Assembly: GCF_002775205.1 (NCBI RefSeq)
Contig: NC_036462.1
Location: forward strand, 30,607,084-30,671,083
Length of the DNA stretch: 64,000 nucleotides
From: Xiphophorus maculatus
Taxonomy: Eukaryota; Chordata; Actinopteri; Cyprinodontiformes; Poeciliidae
Direction: 5' to 3'
Shown here one piece after another: positions 23,545 through 35,868 of this stretch. Below the pieces are notes generated by a model. It was not told the origin of the DNA. It ran no database searches and saw nothing but the letters and a program-made list of their open reading frames with translations. The first letter of the stretch is position 1. Every line of letters begins with the position of its first letter. Made by a program: the position numbers and the translations under genes.

Positions 23545-25413
23545 GACCATCCCACCAGAGCAGCAGGCCGAGGTAGATGAGCTGGCTGCCGCTCTCTCTG
23601 AGCTGCAGGCCACCACCGTGCATGAATACCAGGAAGTGGTAGGCGCCGACACGGACACACACGGTCGAAGTTGTGGTGTGTAATTGTGTGTTCAGTTGAA
23701 GTCTGACACTGTCGTTTTCCTTTCAGAACGTCAAAAACGAAAACATTGCAGAGTGGAAAACCAAAATAGCAGAGAAGACGCAGAAGCTGGTATGTGATCC
23801 AGACTCGTATGTCTAAGCTCGCCGAGTCTCTGCTGTGTCTATAAACGTGTACATGTGTGTCTATTTGTGTTTCAGTCCCAAGTGAAGGTGGACGTCATTA
23901 ACCTGAAAGAGGACATCACCAAACTCAAGTCTCAGATCGTGGAGTCTCCAGAGGAACTGAAGAGCCAGAAGGAGAAGATGAAGGAAGCTGTGAAGAAAAT
24001 CAAGAACTCCATAGTAAGTAGGAAAATGTTTGGTCTGCAGATGTAACTCGATCTTTCCTGCGTTGCACTAGTTACTAGGATTAAACCGTCTGTTATATAA
24101 AAGTATATAACAATCTAAGGTCAACTCTATAAATCTATAAACTGGATGTATTTGGGTGAAAAATAACCAACTTCTGTAGGACAACATTACAAAAGGTTTG
24201 GGCCTAAGAGCACAAATGACTGGACAAAACCATGGCACAGATGAAGAAAAGATAAAGACGGGGAGCGCCTGATCTTAATGTCACATCATAGCAGTTTCTG
24301 AAGTGTTTAGTCAAGCATAAGAACAATCTGAGTAACAGAAGACATTTTGTGTAATTAGAATAACATAGAAATACAACCCTGTTACAGAATAGAGCCAATA
24401 TGTTGGGATTTCTCGCACACCCGTTTAATTTTTTAAATTTTTAATTTTTTTTACTTTAAGGCAGAAACAGACGAGTATGTGGTGGAGATGCAGAACAGGG
24501 TGCAGAGCGTGGCCCACGCTGAGGCCGAGCTCCAGCAGATGAACAGCCTGCTGCAGGACCTGGAGAGCAGCATGAACAACACCAGGCTGCGTCAGGAAGA
24601 GGTACGCTCCGCTCTTACATCCACCTGGGTGTCGGGTTTCAAATTCCTAAGCTTCCATCTTTTTCAGAGACGATCCATCTGACTGAGCTATCGTTCGGTG
24701 TTTAGATGTTCGAAGCTAGAAGAGACATGCCTGCAGCCAGAAGACGATTCTACAAAATAAACGCCACACGTTTCCTATTTTTATTTGTAAAAACATTTTT
24801 CCATTCACATAACAGTTATTCAGTCACTTGTGTTGCTCTGCTGGGTGAAACCCCAACAAAACGGTTTGTGGTTGTGGTATGACAAAATATGAACAGAACA
24901 GCTGTCAGAGTGGGGAAATGTGACCTAATGTTCACTATAGAACGCACACAGTAGAAGTTGGTAAAGGGAAAACAATATTTAAAGGTTGTTTTTTTTGTTT
25001 CTAATGTTGCATGTTAACAGTACCAGGAGCTGTTGATTCAAAGCTAGAAGATGCAAAAGGAGCTGAAAAGTCTGTGCAGCGAGGAGGTCCAGCTGAAGCG
25101 GGCTCTGGGCATGAAGCTGGATAAGGAGTGCAAACAGAACATCCGCAGGCAGAAGAAGAGAGAGACGAAGGAACACCATGTCCAGGAAGTGCTGGGGTAC
25201 CGACTCAAACGTCTCGACCCGTAGAGTTAACCTGAGCAATGCGTTCGTTTGGCAACCTAACACCAGCTGTTCTCCAGGCAGTGCAACCAAATCCACCAGA
25301 AACGCGAGGAGATGGCGGATAAGATCCAAGCGATCATCGGAGAGACCCGTCAGCTGAAGGCCAAGATCAAGAGCCTGAGAGACGTCTGCAGCAAAGAGAC
25401 GGAGAAGGCCCAG
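23545..25413 (+). pseudogene. nuf2: nuf2 kinetochore protein fragment (six exons)
   Basis: Exons 23545-23638, 23727-23789, 23876-24013, 24461-24601, 25021-25196 and 25278-25413 keep GT-AG borders. They encode the middle coiled-coil part of Nuf2, a subunit of the NDC80 complex that binds microtubules at kinetochores. Diagnostic residues include QIVESPEELKSQKEKMKEA, matching the KIVDSPEKLKNYKEKMKD region of human NUF2, and CNQIHQKREEMADKIQAI. An in-frame TAG lies at 25045-25047. The N-terminal calponin-homology exons and the last C-terminal exons are absent. A LINE fragment abuts on the left, and shared duplication sequence starts at about 25680 on the right. It is a captured genomic piece, not a retrocopy, and is deleted from copy A. 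Confidence 0.88.
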
Positions 25414-26523
25414 GTACGTTGATGATAGGCCCAGGTACAGCCTCTGACGTTTAAGGGCGAAAGCTTTGCGGGGCTCTAGAGGTAGGTAATTTTAAAGACA
25501 CACGTGAAAGTGTGACGTCTAAAACAAAGTTTTGACATTAAAGCATTTCTATCAACAGGACTGAAGTAAGGAAGAGAGAACATCCAGAAACATTCAAAGA
25601 AAAGAAATCCGAAAGCCTAGAGAACTGTTCAACTAAAGAAGCAACATTAACGTACAGTACTGAAACGAAACAAAATGACAAGCACAAGATCTTGTATTCT
25701 TCATTGATGACCCTTCCTTCCACTGCATCATCGTACACCTCCTTTTCAGCCATGTCCCAAACCTCACAATGACACAATGGACAAAAACAAAGGAAGTCGC
25801 AAACTGCTACTTCTTAGCAGATCCGTGGCTAGTTGTCAGAGCTGAGCGTCATCACTCACTCTAAATTTTGCTCACTCTAAATTGCGTGTCAATCATATGA
25901 AAACCTTAAAAATCATAAATAGGCCACCCATTCCCTTCGTAGCTATGTGCTTTTAAAATGTATGGTGATTGCGCCCTCTACTGGTGATTACGGAGCACTG
26001 GGATCAGTCAGACTGTTGGTATTGGAATAATAGAAGCAGCTGGGCTGCAGTACACTGCCGGTATCTCTGGCCCTCTCTGTTACTCATTGCTTCTTCAGTT
26101 GAATTGAATTGAATTCAAAAATACTTTGTTGATCCCAAAGTAGAGGAATAAAGCATTCTATCCCTGAAATTGTGATTCCTTAAAACCTGATGCTTCCAGT
26201 GTTCAGGTTCATTTTCTGTCTGAACACATAGGAAATCTTAAAAACTAAGTTTCTAGTTGTTTCCATCATTTATGTGTCTGTTAGGAGTGTTGAAATGGAG
26301 TTACAACAATGTGGGAAAAATAAACGTTTTCTCACCGAGAGAAGCTTAAAATGGCCATTTCTTAAAATCTGATGCCTGTTTTGAATGTTCAGATTGATTT
26401 AGTGTCTGAGCACACCACGAAGCTTAAAATGGAAGTTTCTAGTTATTTTTGAACAGACACATGTTTGTATGGGGTTAGTGCCAGTGGACGCCTTATTTCC
26501 ATTTCCATCTGCCTCCTACAAAC
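25414..26523. other. Spacer between nuf2 fragment and satellite
   Basis: 25414-25681 is the broken nuf2 intron and flank. From 25682 it matches copy A 2149-2990, including the two diverged ~180-bp direct repeats and a retroelement-tail-like motif at about 26110. No coding capacity is recognised. Confidence 0.5.
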
Positions 26524-27641
26524 GAATTTGGAGTTGCTCTTTATTTCCCAAAGTTATGGGGGGAGGAAAGGAGAGAATCGATATTTCAGCTGCCAGAAAT
26601 AATCCGTTCCCCCTCCCTAACATGGGAACAAATTAATTTTCCAGAAAGTCTTTAACGGTGCTTATTCCTCTCTTCATCAACAACGAATCCTGTGAATTTG
26701 GTGACATTTTATCATTATTTGCCAAAGTTATGAGGGGGGAATTGTATATTTTAGCCATCTGAAATAATCCGTTCCCCCTCCCTAACATGGGAACAAATTA
26801 ATTTTCCAGAAAGTCTTTAACGGTGCTTATTCCTCTCTTCATCAACAACGAATCCTGTGAATTTGGTGACATTTTATCATTATTTGCCAAAGTTATGAGG
26901 GGGGAATTGTATATTTTAGCCATCTGAAATAATCCGTTTCCCCTCTATAACATGGGAACAAATGTTAAACAAGTCTTTAACTCTGTTTATTCCTCTCTTC
27001 ATCAACAATAAATTATGTAAGTTTGAAAACATTTGCTCATTATTTGCCAAAGTTAAAAGGGGGAACCACATATTTTAGCTGCCTGAAATAACCTGTTCCC
27101 CAGACATAACATGGGAGATAATTGTTTTTCTCACAATCTCCTTTAACTGTTCTTAGTCTCCTCTTCATCAGTAACAAATCCTGTGAATTTGGTAATATAT
27201 ACCCTTTATTTACCAAACTTACTTGGGGGGGAACCATATATTTTAGCCACTTGAAAAAATTTGTTCCCCCTCCATGACATGGGACCTTATTATTTTTTCA
27301 CAAACTCTTTAACTATGTCGATTCCTCTCTTCATCAACAACAAATCCTGTGGATTTGGTGACATTTGATTATTATTTTCCAAAGTTAAAGGAGGAGAACC
27401 AAATACTTTAGCCACCTGATATAATCCGTTCCCACTCTATAACATGGGAATAAATTAATTTACCAGCAACTCTTTAACTGTTGCTTTGGAAACATTTGCT
27501 CTTCATTTCACAAAGGTAAGAGGCTTTGGGGTTTAAACTATCTTTCCATAGCTACCTTATATTAAAGTCCTGTAAGGATAAATACCAAACATAGTTTTCA
27601 AAATGTCACTTATTAACCATTATACAACATACATAAACCAA
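26524..27641. repeat. Left inverted arm with ~163-bp satellite (copy B, about six units)
   Basis: Tandem units with markers ACATGGGA near 26625, 26788, 26952, 27110, 27275 and 27442. The first two units are nearly identical (same TTCCAGAAAGTCTTTAACGG run), showing a recent one-unit expansion relative to copy A. The outer end (GAATTTGGAG) and the inner end (ACATACATAAACCAA) both reappear in reverse complement at 31426-31774. The array and its inner flank therefore form one arm of a long inverted repeat around the wars1 and coiled-coil segment. Confidence 0.75.
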
Positions 27642-27765
27642 CACACCACAGCAAACTCAGGAACCTAAGGCAAACATGCAAAGTACTGATTTTACTGGTT
27701 TTAGTTTTTGCCTAATTGATGATATTGTTTGTTTTTTTGCCCCTGTTTTATTTATTTTTCTGCAG

Positions 27766-28177
27766 GCTGAGGTTGATGCTGCTGTCCAGCTGCTACTGAA
27801 GCTGAAAATGGGCTACAAACAGATGACTGGTCAGGACTACAAAGCAGGACGTCAGTGAACGATGCTGCGCCGAACAACAGAACGGCAGCAGATTTGGCCG
27901 GTGAGGACGACACGGTGGATCCATGGACCGTTTCAACCACCAACGCCAAGGGAGCCGATTATGACAAATTAATAAGTGAGAGTCCAGTTAGCTTTAAGTC
28001 TGAGGGGAGGGATAATCCACCGTGGCGGATTGATAAACAATGCTTTCTCTTATTTTATTTTATTTTGTATTTTTAGTGAGGTTTGGGAGCAGTAAAATCG
28101 ACCAGGAGCTGGTGGATAAAGAAGGTTTGTGGACAGAAGCCCCATCACTTCCTACGAAGAGGAGTTTTCTTCTCACA
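27766..28177 (+). pseudogene. wars1: Tryptophanyl-tRNA synthetase (wars1) fragment, copy B
   Basis: Same two exon remnants as at 4068-4479, here at 27766-27975 and 28077-28177. They cover the end of the WHEP domain, the linker with VDPWTVSTTNAKG, and the first catalytic-core residues up to FLRRGVFFSH. The two frame shifts are shared with copy A, so the breakage predates the duplication. At the first exon's donor the last exon base is A here but G in copy A. The remainder of the synthetase is not present. Confidence 0.85.
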
Positions 28178-29465
28178 CACATGTTTGTTCTTCCAATTAA
28201 TAACTGACAGATTAATCATATTAATGCAAAACTTTTCACATTATAACTATGAACTTCAGTGTGCTTTATTTTAGTGCATAATTTAGCATAATGTTTTACA
28301 TCTTTTGGAAATAAAAATGATTTCCGATTGTTTTCAGCTCCCTCACTGCAAAAACACTAAACCTCACCACGTAGTTTTGGTCCAGTTTATTGTGCAAACA
28401 TCTTAGTACATTTAGGATAAGACACAACTAACTTATGAGTAACTTTTCAGGAAGATATAGGAGCTTGTTTTACGTCAGTGATTCCTTAATATTGATGGAA
28501 AAAATACTAGATTATTTCACTTATAACTGGGGAAGAATGTTTTGTTTTAAGTATCATATTCTGTGAATGGAACTAATAATTCTTCAGCAATTTTAAGGAA
28601 TTATTTACTTAAACAAGCTTCTATATCTTGCTGAAAAGTTTAGTCATTTTTGTCTTATTTTAAGTGTACTAAAATATTTTCACTAGAAACTGGACAAAAA
28701 GAAAAAAAAAACTTGGTAAAGTGTTGTCTTCAAAATTCAACTTTACTGATCCCAAAGGGAAATTAAATGTTGTTGTGAGTCATATAGATTTGGTTTATGA
28801 TAACATTACCCAAACCACGAATTTCAGTAATTACATTCAAACTAATCAAACTCAATTTCTCAGAAAATAATCCTAAATAATAACTAATTAAAATGGATTT
28901 TAAACACAGAAATAGTCTAATTATGGTAAGGCTGAACAATATTACAATATCATGAAATAAGTGTCTTATATCTGTATCAATAATGTTTTTGTTAGTTTTT
29001 CTGTTTTCAATATTTGGAATACATTCTTGTTTAATCCATAGTTTTCACATCACAATGCTTTTTAATTTCTTTTTTTTATTTCTAAGCAATTATGAGGAAT
29101 GGAGGTGAAACCAGAAACTGCTGCTGCGCAAGTGACTCAACAGGCTGTTGCTAGGTAACCAAAGAGCGAGAACATTATTTGATTCCACCAACCTTGCTTA
29201 GCTAGAGAGAGGTTGAGTTGGCGTCAGCTGGGTCAACAGGCCCGTTTCCCCTTTTTCTGTTTTCGGACACAATGTTTCCTTTTGACCTGTGGTCCTCGCA
29301 CCCTGCTGTGCCAGTCCATTGGCTCCCCAGTGTGGATTTCAGCCTTGGTGACATATTACCAGCTGAACTGTCTCCAATAGCCATCAGCTAAGCCGAGCAG
29401 CGTTCAGCCGTAAAGTTTGTTTTTATTCAAACTTCAGCAGTTTTCTAGTTGTTCTGCTGAGGCAG
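28178..29465. other. Duplicated spacer upstream of coiled-coil gene, copy B
   Basis: AT-rich sequence equivalent to copy A 4480-5764, with the same TTTACTGATCCCAAAGGG motif near 28740. Sequence from about 29100 is less AT-rich and may hold promoter elements. No second gene is visible. Confidence 0.45.
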
Positions 29466-29503
29466 TGACATCAATGTGTGACATCACGCAAATTGATGTC
29501 ACA
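29466..29503. promoter_or_regulatory. Cluster of TGACATCA (CRE/AP-1-like) sites
   Basis: Three TGACATCA sites (two forward, one inverted) lie within 38 bases, about 125-160 bases before the coiled-coil ATG. The last two form a perfect inverted repeat, TGTGACATCA, 7 bases, TGATGTCACA (29477-29503). Copy A has one changed base in the third site. TGACATCA is one base from the consensus CRE (TGACGTCA) bound by CREB/ATF-type bZIP proteins. The regulatory role is inferred from position only. Confidence 0.4.
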
Positions 29504-29627
29504 AAGAGCGATGCACACTTTGTGGAGCTAGAGGGCATCACAGAGCTGCACGCTTGAATTCTACGGTCATAACCATTGAAGAAGAGAGACAGAGAGCACG
29601 TAGTAGTATCCTAACAAGAGATTGAAA

Positions 29628-30743
29628 ATGAAAGCTTTTCGAGATAAAGAGGCAAATTCTAACACACAAGTAAAGAAAATCATTGAGAAGTTTTTGGATT
29701 TGTCCAGAGAAACGGGATCAACAATGAGTCGCAGCAGTAAGACATCATCTTGTGATTCTGGAAAGGAAAAAGTACAACAGACATTAGCTGAAGAGACACA
29801 GAAGCCCCATGGAATATTGAACGAAGTTGGCATGATGTCCATTGTAAAACAGTCTCTGATTGAAAGAAATGAGGAGCTGAAGATGCAAGTTCTGAACATA
29901 GAACAAGCTGCATTTGAAAAAGACAAGCTTCAAGACAAAGACGAGGAATTAAACAAACTGTTGCACGTAAACAAAACGTTAAAGGAGAACAACACCACCC
30001 TGGAGCAGAATACCACTGCCTTGGAGAACAAAAGCACCTCCCTGAAGCAGAGAATCAATGCCCTGGAGAAGGAAAAAAACACCCTGCAGCAGGAAAAAAC
30101 TGCCCTAGGGCAGAAAAGCACCGCTCTTCAGCAGAGAAACAATGTCCTGGAGAAAGAAAAAAATACGCTGGAGCAGGAAAAAACTGCCCTAGGGCAGAAA
30201 AGCACCGCTCTGGAACAGAGAATTAACACCCTGGAGAAAGAAAAAAGTACCCTGGAGAAGGAAAAAACTGCTCTAGGGAATAAAAACACGACTCTGGAAC
30301 ATATAAACCATGCCCTGGAAAGGGAAAGAAATACCCTGGAGATGGAAAACACCATTTTCGATGAGATAAACACCGTCTTGGAGCAGAAAAGAGCCTCCTT
30401 GGAGGAGAAAAGCAACTTCTTGGAACAGATAAACACCGCCCTGACGCTGAGAAGCACCTCTCTGGAGCAGAAATGTTCTATCTTGGAGAATATCAACACC
30501 GCCTTGGAGCAGGAAAACGAGATCCTGGAGCAGAAAAATACTGACTTAAAGAATATGAACATCGACCTGCAGCTTAAACTGGAGCAGCTGAACCAGAAAA
30601 CCAGCGAAAACATCAAATCAGTTTCAGATCAGCTACAGAAGCAGCCTATATTCAGACGTGTCATCACTGGCGTTTCCAATACCTTCCTGAAAATGTACCA
30701 AACAGGTACTATCAGGTACTGGGTTGACACTTGGTACTGCTAA
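29628..30743 (+). CDS. Intronless heptad-repeat coiled-coil protein, copy B
   Basis: Open frame of 371 codons from ATG 29628. An in-frame TAG at 29604-29606 excludes an unspliced upstream extension. The architecture is that of copy A: charged head, about 30 consecutive Leu-spaced heptads, and a C-terminal tail ending YWVDTWYC. By eye it differs from copy A by six amino acid replacements (for example G/E and H/L near residue 100), three silent changes and a 15-base indel before KTSENIKSV. The frame is intact in both copies. An AATAAA signal (30743-30748) overlaps the stop. Its heptads may be a protein-level expansion of a 21-base unit. Function unknown; it could be a genuine lineage-specific gene or a passenger ORF of the duplicated element. 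Confidence 0.72.
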   Translation: MKAFRDKEANSNTQVKKIIEKFLDLSRETGSTMSRSSKTSSCDSGKEKVQQTLAEETQKPHGILNEVGMMSIVKQSLIERNEELKMQVLNIEQAAFEKDKLQDKDEELNKLLHVNKTLKENNTTLEQNTTALENKSTSLKQRINALEKEKNTLQQEKTALGQKSTALQQRNNVLEKEKNTLEQEKTALGQKSTALEQRINTLEKEKSTLEKEKTALGNKNTTLEHINHALERERNTLEMENTIFDEINTVLEQKRASLEEKSNFLEQINTALTLRSTSLEQKCSILENINTALEQENEILEQKNTDLKNMNIDLQLKLEQLNQKTSENIKSVSDQLQKQPIFRRVITGVSNTFLKMYQTGTIRYWVDTWYC

Positions 30744-31084
30744 ATAAAGAAGTGTGATGAGGGCTCCAAGCTTCATGCTTGAGTATCTGTGGCAGAAAGA
30801 CTAGAGGACAACAGAACTACCGTGTCAGGGGAGCTTGACACTTGGGGACTTATGGTGGAAAAGCTTAACGCTTGAAAGATGTTGACAGGAGAGCTTGAGG
30901 CCCGCAGGACTGCGGTGCCATGGGAACTTGAGGCCATCGAACACAGGTCTCCTTCGTCACCAGACAATTCCTTTGTCGCCAGGTCATCAGACCCTTATTT
31001 ATCTTATGAACTCTAGTTTTGCTTTTATTTTAGTTAGGCGTCAGATGAGGAGCTTGGTCTGCTGACCCCAAGCTCCTCCCGGCC

Positions 31085-31418
31085 TGCCTCCAGGGCTTCG
31101 TAGCGAGTCCTGTTGGTCTCCAGGCTGACCTCCAGGGCTTCGTAGCGAGTCCTGTTGGTCTCCAGGCTGACCTCCAGGGCTTCGTAGCGAGTCCTGTTGG
31201 TCTCCAGGCTGACCTCCAGGGCTTCGTATCAAGTTCTGTTGGTCTCCAGGCTGACCTCCAGGGCTTCGTACCGAGTCCTGTTGGTCTCCGGGCTGACCTC
31301 CAGGGCTTCGTACCGAGTCTTGTTGGTCTCCTGGCTGACCTCCAGGGCTTCGTAGCGAGTCCTGTTGGTCTCCAGGCTGACCTCCAGGGCTTCGTAGAGG
31401 GTCCCATCGGCCTCCAGG
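31085..31418. repeat. 42-bp minisatellite, copy B (about eight units)
   Basis: Units of 42 bases with core GGGCTTCGTAGCGAGTCCTG; middle units vary (GTATCAAGTTC, GTACCGAGTC). It begins about 340 bases after the coiled-coil stop. The length is in phase with codons, so a 141-codon minus frame spans it, but this has no start context or family match. Confidence 0.92.
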
Positions 31419-31425
31419 TTCGTAT

Positions 31426-31774
31426 TTGGTTTATGTATGTTGTATAATGGTTCATAAATTACATTTTGAAAACTACGTTTGATATTTATCCTTACAGGAC
31501 TTTAATATAAGGTAGCTATGGAAAGATAGTTTAAATCTCAAAGCCCCTTACCTTTGTGAAATGAAGAGCAAATGTTTCCAAAGCACAGTTAAAGAGTTGC
31601 TGGTAAATTAATTTATTCCCATGTTATAGAGTGGGAACGGATTATATCAGGTGGCTAAAGTATTTGGTTCTCCTCCTTTAACTTTGGAAAATAATTTCTG
31701 GCAGCTGAAATATCGATTCTCTCCTCTCCTTCCCCCATAACTTGGGGAAATAAAGAGCAACTGTTTCCAAATTC
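31426..31774. repeat. Right inverted arm (reverse complement of 26524-27641, internally shortened)
   Basis: Reads as the reverse complement of the left arm. It holds the inner flank (GGTTTATGTATGTTGTATAA, then CAAAGCCCCTTACCTTTGTG) and the terminal satellite portion (CTGAAATATCGATTCTCTCC and AAATAAAGAGCAACTG). Most satellite units are missing, leaving about one and a half. Together with the left arm it encloses the 3.8-kb wars1-coiled-coil-minisatellite segment. Confidence 0.75.
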
Positions 31775-32860
31775 TCAAAAAATATTATGTGTGATAGCAT
31801 GTAATATACTATAAATTTCCTTAATCCAGTAATCTGTCATATTTTACATTAGAACAGGATTTACCAGGAAGTCTACACTCTCATCTTTTCAGGAAGTCTT
31901 AATGTTTGTGCCCTGCTATCAGCAGCTTCCATCCTCTATCAGCAACGAACAATTAGAAATACACACTTCGTGTTGGAAAACTGTGTTTGGTGACTGACTT
32001 TTATTTGTCAGACTTAAGTGACAGAAGTTGGAAAAAGAGCGATTCTCTTGGCGTTTAAAATAACAACACAAAACAGCGTAAGAAGACCTCGTTTATTTAT
32101 TTATTTTACAATTTTGTTATAGCTTCTTTTTAAAACAACAGCTGCCGATTAAACTGAATGTTACAACCTTGACATGATTATATGAGTTGTTTTAGTTGTG
32201 TATGAGTTATATGAGTTGTCTTCCATTTCTCGGCCCGAGAAGGAGAAGGATCAGGCCTGGAAAGCTCTGAAGGAGAGAGAAAACATTCTCAAGCTATTAG
32301 ATGGAGAAAAAGAAGCAATGTTTGGTTTTTCTTCTTTCTTTAACCCACATCTCATCCTGTCCTTACAGACTCAGACAGGAGAAACTGCCCTGTAGTGTAA
32401 ACATTTATGTGACATAGTTTTAATAGTGTGTAAAATCAGCCATCTGACTCTCAGCCTTGAGTAACGTTTTACTCAAATGATCTGAAAATGATGGTCAGAT
32501 CATTTTCAGATCATTTTCAGATCATTTTCAGATCTGACCAGCACGGATCGTGCAGTGACGACACTGTGGACATAGAAATGAAGACGTAGATGTGCCTCTA
32601 ACCCTGAAAGCTTTACGTCAGTATCGCCCCCTTTGCGTCGGGTCCTGTTCGACGCAGCTAAACACCAGCTGACCAAATCCAGCTGCTTCCTGGAGCTTTA
32701 TTGTAAGAAAATAAAAATTTTATGATTGAAAATTTTGTATTGAAATTTTCTTAATTTCTATGGAAGCCCGTTTCCGTCACTCTGTTAAAAATAAATGATC
32801 TCATTATGATATAGTATCTCAAAATAATGAGTTACTATCTCATTATAATGAGACAGTGTT
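31775..32860. other. Intergenic region upstream of C1orf50 copy B
   Basis: No gene is established. A short frame at 32219-32310 reads RPEKEKDQAWKALKEREN and looks protein-like, but has no start, family match or clear splice sites. At 32486-32535 there are four tandem copies of ATCATTTTCAG preceded by an inverted ATGATCTGAAAATGAT. Confidence 0.4.
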
Positions 32861-32970
32861 GTGGTGAACCTGGTTGAGACCAGCACGGCCCCCAGTGGGA
32901 TGGAACTGGTCAGCTCCTATCAGACCAACAGAGTGGGGGACCCCATGGACCCCCACTCTGTTGGGGGTCC

Positions 32971-34308
<1,338 letters not shown>

Positions 34309-35742
34309 AGTCCCGTTTAAACTGGACCAAAAATATGATCGGTACATACAGATACATGTCCCACGCAGGGAGAACCACCGTTTTGTCTTAGGCTGCCATA
34401 AATGCATTTTCAAAGAATGTGTGTTTTTCATTTTCTGGAAAATATCAAACCGGGACTCATGAGAGTGCGTGTGTTTAATTTAAACTGTTTGGAATGTTTT
34501 TGCTGTGCTTGTATTTGACCAATCATTAACACAAACCAATGGTTTACATGGGACAGTCATACCTCTACAGCAGTCGGACATCAACACGCTTCGGAGACAG
34601 AGAAAAACGTCACAGAATAGAAAAAGTGTCTACATTTTCTTTTCACCATCAACAGGTGCAGTTTCTGGAATTCTGTTCGGAAAGTAAAACTCCTGTAAAC
34701 TCGTTCCACACAGAGAAATGCATCTCAAGTGTTTACTTTTCTTAATTTAATTTCTGGTGTCAAGTTGACGAAATCCCCAAATGGGAGTTTTTCAAAACAT
34801 TGAAATGTTGCATCAGGCTAATAAAACCAGATTTTCTTACAGAAACGTTCTGTGCAGCACTCAGTACTTGGTCAGGGCTCCTTTTGGATGAAACACTGCA
34901 TCAATGCGCCGTGGTGTGGAGGCAGTCAGCCTGTGGTTCTGCTGAGGTGCAACCGCAGCACAACAGAGACCTACATCTGTTAGTTCTGGTTTGTCTTACT
35001 TACTCTTCCCAAAAGCCCTGTGGGGACTTGGAGCAAGTCTGACTAATACAAGAAAAATAATAATAAAAAAAACATAGTAATTCATCATGATTTGATCTAA
35101 AGGCAAGTCCTGAAATATTATTATTATTCTATTATTATTATATCATCCATCATCAATTATTATCCTAATATATCACTAATACAAAGAGACAGCAAGATTA
35201 CACAAAATCAAAGTGTTCCACTGTTTCGAAACCGTTTACATTTACAACATAATTATTGCTTTAATTTATCTTTTCTCATGATCATGTTTCCTCATGAAGG
35301 CTCTGGTTTCAGGCCTCCATGTCACAATGCTCAGATAAGGGATTGGGAGGAGTTTTTTACTGGTTAACTATTACTCTTCCAGTTTTATTCTCTTTTTACT
35401 GTAAACAGTCTTTAGTTTTGACAAATTTATTTGCCTTTAATTTTATTTGTCTTCTTTTTTAGATGAAACTTGCCTCACCAGCCAAGTGCATTCACCAAGC
35501 AGCAGAGAGGAATGTGGCCATCTTCACTGGGAGCAGGAAGGCTGACACTGGACCGGGTTCTGGTTCTGCTGGAGGTTGCTATGTGCAACTGGGTCTAACT
35601 GACTGTATTTCTATATTAAACTGGGCATTTGAAACAACCTTTCTTGTGAACTGGCACCACATTTATAAGCGTAATGAGTTAAATTTGATTAAACTTCACC
35701 AAATGCCACATTTGGTATTTAGTATTTAACATTCGGTGGAAT
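34309..35742. other. Interval between C1orf50 and aldh1l1 3' ends
   Basis: The two genes converge here. The sequence holds the C1orf50 3' flank and AT-rich, ATT-rich spacer (35110-35170). An 88-codon frame starts at 35463 right after a splice-acceptor-like TTCTTTTTTAG, but I recognise no family. Similarity to copy A resumes at 35743. Confidence 0.45.
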
Positions 35743-35862
35743 TGGAAGTATTTGGTTCTGGAGGCAAATATTTAGATCCAGTACATAAACTGTGGACTAC
35801 AGTGAGAAAGTGACTGTAATCCAGAAAAAAAGAAAGCCTCGACAGAGGGCTGTTTAACAGCT

Positions 35863-35868
35863 TTTATT
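35863..35868 (-). terminator. aldh1l1: Poly(A) signal of aldh1l1
   Basis: AATAAA on the minus strand about 330 bases beyond the stop codon; the same signal is present in copy A at 8154-8159. Confidence 0.65.

Noticed and set aside
31085-31418. CRISPR-like array
   Set aside because: Direct repeats without spacers, in a vertebrate genome; it is a minisatellite.
31030-31455. 141-codon minus frame with KPWRSAWRPT-type repeats
   Set aside because: Produced by the 42-bp minisatellite, whose length is a multiple of three; no start context or known domain.
35463-35729. 88-codon frame after a splice-acceptor-like site
   Set aside because: No recognisable family or partner exons; its downstream half looks like non-coding sequence.
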